A stretch of 64,000 bases of DNA, taken from NCBI GenBank assembly GCA_013299105.1, contig JAAFJY010000005.1:187013-251012 (forward strand). Reading direction: 5' to 3'. Positions 59,983 to 64,000 of this stretch are shown one piece after another. The stretch comes from Chitinophagales bacterium (GTDB lineage: Bacteria; Bacteroidota; Bacteroidia; Chitinophagales; Saprospiraceae). The first letter of the stretch is position 1, and every line of letters starts with the position of its first letter. Position numbers and translations under genes: made by a program. Below the pieces are notes generated by a model. The model was not told the origin of the DNA. It did no database searches and saw nothing but the letters and a program-made list of their open reading frames with translations.

Positions 59983-60751
59983 TTTTCAGCAAGCACCACA
60001 AAAAAGGAAAGTGAACGATTAAAAGCGAAGATTTTGAGCTTACCTGGCTATACTCGTCCACGTTAAGTTTTGTGCAAAGCCACAAAAAGAAAAGCGAATA
60101 AAAATTCACTCTGCGGAATCTTAGGATAGTATGACCTCGCCGAAGGCGGGCATTTTTGGTACTTTTGTTTCTTTTGATTCCTTTTGTGTTTCAAAAAAAA
60201 AACACTTTTGCTTTTGCACAATACCTTTTTTGGTTTAATATAAGGCGATTTGTAAATAAAAACCTACCCAAATAGAACAGAAAACAGGCTACTTTTTGGA
60301 TGGATATTGTGCTGAATTTTCATGCTTTTTGGCGCTTGACAAGGCTGGACACGAATCTAAATCCCTGATTTTCAATTAAATATTCTTTTTCTTTTTTTCT
60401 TGACAAAAAAAGAAACAAAAAAGTCAAGGGCTGTGATCAAATCCTGCGATTTTGCTTGAAAGTTCTGACGGGAATCCACCAAACTCGCTCCTTCGTCGCT
60501 CAGACAGTGGTGGCTTCTGATCCGTCAGCCCTTTCGCAAAATCGGGATTTGCTCAAGGCCCGTTTGGCCCCCGGACAGAATCCCCACAAAAGCTTGGGCT
60601 TACATCGTTTTGAGCAGCACTTTTTTCGGGTATCTTATTTTTTGTACCACCCCTAAAATCATGCTGGAAAAACTGCAATTCTGCAAATCCTGCTTCATCC
60701 ACCACCACTCTTTCCCCAAAAAGCCCTTTTTTTGCAGCTAAAACCAAGTAC
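59983..60751. other. Gene-free region with dispersed hairpin element
   Basis: Apart from the dyads, 769 bp without a credible gene. It contains a CGCCGAAGGCGG hairpin near 60133, T-rich strings such as TTTTGTTTCTTTTGATTCC, a CTTGAC / GTCAAG pair (60397-60428) and the large imperfect dyad 60431-60560. Open frames here are short and lack coding character. Confidence 0.6.
60431..60560. repeat. Large imperfect hairpin element
   Basis: Outer arms 60435-60455 and 60536-60553 (GCGATTTTGC against GCAAAATCG), then TGACGG (60466-60471) with CCGTCA (60522-60527) and CCACCA (60476-60481) with TGGTGG (60508-60513). It follows the AT-rich CTTGAC ... GTCAAG dyad. I recall similar strings as dispersed repeats in Bacteroidota, but cannot check that here. 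Confidence 0.6.
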
Positions 60752-61327
60752 ATGCATCCCTTGATCCAAACTAGAATTGCTTCGCATTTGTACGCTGTCA
60801 CCTTGCTTCACGAGGACGAATACCTCTTGGCCAGGGTCGATGCAATGGCCAAAATGCTCATTGCTTGCTACCAGCAGGGGGGCAAAGTCTTGTTTTGTGG
60901 CAATGGAGGCAGCGCCGCCGACGCCCAACACCTGGCTGCCGAGCTCAGTGGGCGTTTTTACAAAAACCGTGCGCCGCTTTTTGCCGAAGCCTTGCATGTC
61001 AATACCAGTTACCTCACGGCAGTGGGCAATGATTATGGCTACGATTTGGTTTTTGCCCGCATGGTCGAAGCGATGGCCCAGCCGGGGGATGTGTTGGTAG
61101 CCCTGTCGACATCGGGAAATTCGCCCAATGTGCTCAAAGCCATAGAAATGGCCCAACAAAAAGGCATGAAAGTGGTGGGCCTGAGCGGAATGGGAGCTGG
61201 CAAATTGGCAAATTTGGTAGATTTGCTGATCAATGTGCCCTCAGAGGATACCCCACGGATCCAGGAATGCCACATGCTGGTGGGGCACATCGTGTGTGAA
61301 ATTGTCGAAGCAAGCCTTTTTTCATGA
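60752..61327 (+). CDS. gmhA: Phosphoheptose isomerase (SIS domain)
   Basis: A 191-residue SIS-fold protein of normal GmhA length. The sugar-phosphate loop is VLFCGNGGSAADAQHLAAEL (50-60 core), followed by AVGNDYGYDLVFARMVEA and LVALSTSGNSPNVLKAIEMA, then IQECHMLVGHIVCEIVE. GmhA converts sedoheptulose 7-phosphate to D-glycero-heptose 7-phosphate, the first step of ADP-heptose synthesis for LPS or glycoproteins. It overlaps the next gene by 4 bp (ATGA). Confidence 0.93.
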   Translation: MHPLIQTRIASHLYAVTLLHEDEYLLARVDAMAKMLIACYQQGGKVLFCGNGGSAADAQHLAAELSGRFYKNRAPLFAEALHVNTSYLTAVGNDYGYDLVFARMVEAMAQPGDVLVALSTSGNSPNVLKAIEMAQQKGMKVVGLSGMGAGKLANLVDLLINVPSEDTPRIQECHMLVGHIVCEIVEASLFS

Positions 61328-62457
61328 AGCATTCAGCCCTTTTTCTCGACCGCGATGGGGTCATCAACGAGCGTTTGGTGGACGATTATGTACGCAATTG
61401 GTCGCAATTTAAGTTTTGTGAGGGCGTGCCTTTTGCCCTCAGTGTATTGCGACCCTATTTTGAGCGCATCGTAGTGGTGACCAACCAGCAAGGGATTGGA
61501 AAAGGCCTGATGAGCGAAGCGGAACTGGACGAGATTCATACCAAAATGATGCTAGAACTGGAGGAAGCAGGCTGCAAAATCGACGGCGTCTACCACTGCC
61601 CCCATTTGGCTAACGCTGGCTGTGATTGCCGCAAACCCGCCACGGGCCTGGCCCTGCAAGCCCAGAGAGACTTTCCCGAAATTGATTTCAGCAACTCTTT
61701 TTTGGTCGGTGACTCGGAGTCTGACCTGCTACTGGCCAAGGCACTAGACTCATTCAGCATTTGGATCTCCCCGGATTTTGACGACCTGAATTTAGCCGAC
61801 CTGTGCGATGACATGCACGGAAGCCTACTTGAATGGACCCAAGAGTTTTTGGAATATGAAGTAGAAAACCTATACGAACAGGGAGAAAGGCAGCGCCGGG
61901 CCTTCGCTCAGGCAGCCAAGGCCGATTTGCAGAAAAAAGGCGTCATTGCCATCTCCAGGGCTCCCTACCGCAACCAGGAATTGCACAGCATGTGCGCACG
62001 CCTGATCAGCACTTATGCCGATTTGTGGAAATTGGGCAAAGTCTTCCCCGCTAAAACCCTGTATCCGCTGAAAAACAGTGAAATTGAGCCCGATCTCTTG
62101 TTTTTCAACCGCGAACATTCTGCCGAATTTGAAGAAGAGCAACGTGGCTTTCCCGCGCCTGACCTCATCATTGAATTTTTGCCTTTGCTGCTCGATGACC
62201 ATTCCCGGCTATCGCGCAAAAAAGATTACGCCCGTTTTGGAGTGAGCGAAATCTGGACTTTTGACTACTCCGAGCACGTCATTTACCAACACCTGCTGCA
62301 GCGAGAAGGCAGCAGCACTTTCTATGAATCCACCCGTCTGGAAATTGGTGACGACCTGGTCTCTACCGCCATTGACGATTTCAGTGCCCCAGTAGCTGCT
62401 TTTTTTGACCTGAACGAGAATTTGAAGGCCTTGCAGCGGATTTTGAAGGTGGGGTGA
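61324..62457 (+). CDS. Heptose-bisphosphate phosphatase (GmhB-type HAD) fused to a Uma2-type endonuclease domain
   Basis: A 377-residue protein. Residues 1 to about 160 are a HAD phosphatase of the GmhB type: FLDRDGVIN (Asp9, Asp11), VVTNQQGIGKG, a zinc site HCPHLANAGCDCRKP (Cys92, His94, Cys100, Cys102) and LVGDSESDLLLAK. It would act on the product of the GmhA/HldE steps. After a charged helix (about 170-200), residues about 205-365 match the Uma2/DUF820 PD-(D/E)XK fold: EIEPDLLFFNREH (Asp), FPAPDLIIEFLP (Asp, Glu), RKKDYARFGVSEIWTFDY (Lys). This pairing is odd; the frame runs through without a stop. Coupled to gmhA by a 4-bp overlap. Confidence 0.88.
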   Translation: MKHSALFLDRDGVINERLVDDYVRNWSQFKFCEGVPFALSVLRPYFERIVVVTNQQGIGKGLMSEAELDEIHTKMMLELEEAGCKIDGVYHCPHLANAGCDCRKPATGLALQAQRDFPEIDFSNSFLVGDSESDLLLAKALDSFSIWISPDFDDLNLADLCDDMHGSLLEWTQEFLEYEVENLYEQGERQRRAFAQAAKADLQKKGVIAISRAPYRNQELHSMCARLISTYADLWKLGKVFPAKTLYPLKNSEIEPDLLFFNREHSAEFEEEQRGFPAPDLIIEFLPLLLDDHSRLSRKKDYARFGVSEIWTFDYSEHVIYQHLLQREGSSTFYESTRLEIGDDLVSTAIDDFSAPVAAFFDLNENLKALQRILKVG

Positions 62458-62498
62458 AAGTTGAAGTTGAAAGGTTGAAATGTTGAAGGGTTGAAAAG
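62457..62498. repeat. Seven-base-period tract filling the gap between two convergent genes
   Basis: AAAGTTGAAGTTGAAAGGTT and further TTGAAATG/TTGAAGGG units exactly bridge the TGA at 62457 and the minus-strand stop at 62499. Confidence 0.8.
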
Positions 62499-62909
62499 TC
62501 ACTTCCGCATCACCGTAATCTTCACGATCCGCTCCTGCTCTACTTCATAAATCAACACCAACTCCACTGGCTGGTCAGCGCCTCGTCGCCCGATGATGTG
62601 CTCGTGGTCGATGACTTTGTTGTCGAAAACAATGCGTTTGAGGATGGTCGAATGCAGCTTGGGTGAAAGTTCGAATAACTCCTGGTAGGTTTTGCGCACT
62701 TGCTCCAGGCCTTGCATGGTCATTTTTCCATCGGCATAATTGTACATTTTGATCTCCGGGCTGAACCAGGCCATGAAGCCCTCGATGTCGCGTTGGTTGT
62801 AGGCGTCGAGGTTTTTTTGCACCACTTGTTCGGGGCTGAGTTGGGCGTGTAAGTTGCTCATGGCAATGAATAAACTGAGGAAAAAGAGGATTGCCTTTCT
62901 AGAAAACAT
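62499..62909 (-). CDS. Secreted NTF2-like (SnoaL-fold) protein
   Basis: A 136-residue protein with a signal peptide (MFSRKAILFFLSLFIAMSNL, cut after HA before QLSPE). VVQKNLDAYNQRDIEGFMAWFSPEIKMYNY and the strands EHIIGRRGADQPVELVLIYEVEQERIVKI are typical of the NTF2/SnoaL cone fold; members are often small enzymes or binding proteins. The substrate is unknown. A longer frame to 62996 exists, but the signal peptide start at 62909 is clear. Confidence 0.82.
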   Translation of the reverse strand: MFSRKAILFFLSLFIAMSNLHAQLSPEQVVQKNLDAYNQRDIEGFMAWFSPEIKMYNYADGKMTMQGLEQVRKTYQELFELSPKLHSTILKRIVFDNKVIDHEHIIGRRGADQPVELVLIYEVEQERIVKITVMRK

Positions 62910-63286
62910 GACAGAAGAGTTAATTTTTGAACAAAAATACCTTGATTCCCCTTCTTTGGTTAAAGAAAAGTGATTGTTTGACCATAAATAGATCACTTTA
63001 ACATGGGAATCGTTATTTTCGTGATATTAAAACGTTTCCAAAATAAACGTTTCCAATTTTTACGGATGTTGGTCGAAACAAAAGTCAACATCACGCTAAA
63101 ATCACGGTCAAAATCGTGGTCAAAATCGTGTTGGCAATCCGTGAAAATCCGTTGAATCTGTTCCATCTGTGTTCCCAACCCGCACAGCGGGGCGAAAAAA
63201 AAGATTCGTGCCTACAGCGAGGCAACGTAGTTGCGAATTGGAAAGGTTTATTCGTGGCTTGTCACTAACCAAAAAACCACACTTCG
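62910..63286. other. Intergenic region with copy D of the composite element
   Basis: 377 bp between divergent genes, no gene. CACGGTCAAAATCGTGGTC-type stutters at 63100-63130 and the composite element part at 63150-63270 are the only clear structures. Confidence 0.5.
63150..63270 (+). repeat. Composite dispersed element, copy D (partial)
   Basis: CCATCTGTGTTCCCAACCCG, a GCACAGCGGGGC hairpin, AAGATTCGTGCC, GTAGTTGCGAATTGGAAAGG and TTTATTCGTGGCTTGTCACT match the right-hand half of copies A and C; the GTGTG core is missing. Confidence 0.7.
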
Positions 63287-63784
63287 ATGTTCAAAAAAAT
63301 ATTTCTGCTCGGTTTGGCTTGTTTTTGCACCTTTACTCTTGCCCAGGCTCAATTTAGGGCGGGCGGCGGCTTTACTTATGGGGCCCGTTTCGAAAAACCT
63401 GGCTTGTTTGGCCGGGCTGAATTTCAAATCAAAGAAAAACTAGGCATCGCGGCCACCGCAGCCTATTATTTTCCTCGCAAAGATGGCTTATTGGGCGTGA
63501 CCTCTACCCGTTCGGCCATCAGTGCGGATGCTACTTATGCCATTTTGAGCAACGATTGGTTGGATTTCTACGGCATTGGCGGCTTAAATGTACTTTTTTT
63601 TGGCACCAAAGTGGATGGCGTAGCCAACAGCCGCACCAATGGTACCAGCGTAGGTTTCAACGTGGGCGGTGGCATTCGGTACAAACTTGATGACAGTCCC
63701 ATCGTGCCCATCGCCGAAGTGCGCGTGGCCAACAAGGGCCAAAACGAGCTGATCATCAACCTGGGCGTTTTGTATTCGTTCTGA
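63287..63784 (+). CDS. Small outer-membrane beta-barrel protein
   Basis: A 165-residue protein with signal peptide (MFKKIFLLGLACFCTFTLAQ, cut after AQA or before QF). The mature part is made of alternating amphipathic strands (FRAGGGFTYGARFEK, LFGRAEFQIKEKLGIAATAA, SVGFNVGGGIRYKL, ELIINLGVLYSF) and ends with a terminal Phe, the usual outer-membrane barrel signal. Eight strands like OmpW/OmpX are likely. No specific function can be given. Confidence 0.85.
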   Translation: MFKKIFLLGLACFCTFTLAQAQFRAGGGFTYGARFEKPGLFGRAEFQIKEKLGIAATAAYYFPRKDGLLGVTSTRSAISADATYAILSNDWLDFYGIGGLNVLFFGTKVDGVANSRTNGTSVGFNVGGGIRYKLDDSPIVPIAEVRVANKGQNELIINLGVLYSF

Positions 63785-64000
63785 TTCTTTTTGAATAGCC
63801 TGGGAAGGCCCATAATTGGGGAGACGACAGGCCAATTCTGGCGTAGGCAACAAATCTTAGGCTTCTAGCGAAGCCAGTCGTTGGACATACGTCTGGGGGC
63901 GCGTTTTCTACAAAGCTTGGGCTTCTAGCGAAGCCGCTGGTGCATGGTCTCCTGACCAGCACCTAGCATTTGTGCGTTTGCAACGCACGTCCAACTTTTC
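63785..64000. repeat. Hairpin-rich right end
   Basis: GGCTTCTAGCGAAGCC (6-bp arms) occurs twice, near 63858 and 63919, 61-62 bp apart. It is followed by TCCTGACCAGCACC and GTGCGTT-TGC-AACGCAC (near 63973-63989), which matches the hairpin family at 33385-33440. The segment leaves the window, so its full extent is unknown. Confidence 0.55.

Noticed and set aside
60456..60656. 66-codon frame in the gene-free region
   Set aside because: It lies in the large hairpin element and has no protein features.

Overview
The window looks like chromosomal DNA of a Bacteroidota species. Several genes point to a filamentous or surface-active Saprospiria relative (Haliscomenobacter/Lewinella type), but the genus is an inference. 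The evidence is a type IX secretion (T9SS) C-terminal sorting domain, very large modular surface proteins, a propeller-type sensor kinase, candidate Bacteroidota promoters (TTTG or TTG, about 19-20 nt, TAnnTTTG), A-rich leaders, and a ribosomal protein S1 gene with its tRNA neighbour.

Layout. 1-6829 (-) is the N-terminal 2276 codons of a giant secreted protein whose C-terminus lies outside the window; it ends in an array of ten SdrD/Cna-B-like domains, part of it in near-identical 915-bp units. 7559-11478 (+) encodes a propeller sensor kinase and its LuxR-type response regulator. 11892-24479 (-) is a complete 4195-residue T9SS surface protein (beta-helix, SdrD-B, five Calx-beta, SprB/PKD-like repeats, Cys-rich modules, dockerin-like and cohesin-like parts, sorting domain). 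25245-28396 (+) is a six-gene cassette: a secreted protein, three tail-collar proteins, a GNAT acetyltransferase and a DUF6916-like protein. 28708-32985 (-) holds a GH43 glycosidase and a glycosidase/FGE-like fusion. 33578-38319 contains three transporters (EamA, MATE, NSS), the NSS gene with a 49-residue single-helix protein. 38487-39424 (-) is an overlapping pair: a DUF4240 protein and a URI/GIY-YIG-like small nuclease-type protein. 39477-47172 holds housekeeping and orphan genes (Smr, membrane protein, Rpn-type nuclease, 1-Cys peroxiredoxin, PorE-like OmpA protein, AT-rich orphan). 47348-50015 holds rpsA with an unusual Ala/Glu extension and a divergent tRNA-Met. 50135-52573 (-) is a beta-helix lipoprotein plus diheme cytochrome pair. 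53116-58680 (+) is an L-rhamnose catabolic cluster (aldolase/dehydrogenase, isomerase, kinase). 58726-59907 (-) is an AAA/DUF4143 ATPase behind three 22-bp dyads. 60752-62457 (+) holds gmhA and a gmhB-like gene fused to a Uma2-type nuclease domain. The right end has an NTF2-like protein and a small outer-membrane barrel.

The gene-poor gaps are full of dispersed repeats: a composite element of about 250 bp in four places, a ~150-bp element in two places, a TGACGTTGAC motif in five places, and many seven-base-period tracts lying exactly at gene ends. The most interesting leads are the tail-collar cassette, the DUF4240/URI-like pair, the heptose phosphatase-Uma2 fusion, the 22-bp triple dyad before the AAA ATPase, the matched heptamer dyads around the sensor kinase gene, and the dispersed repeat families.
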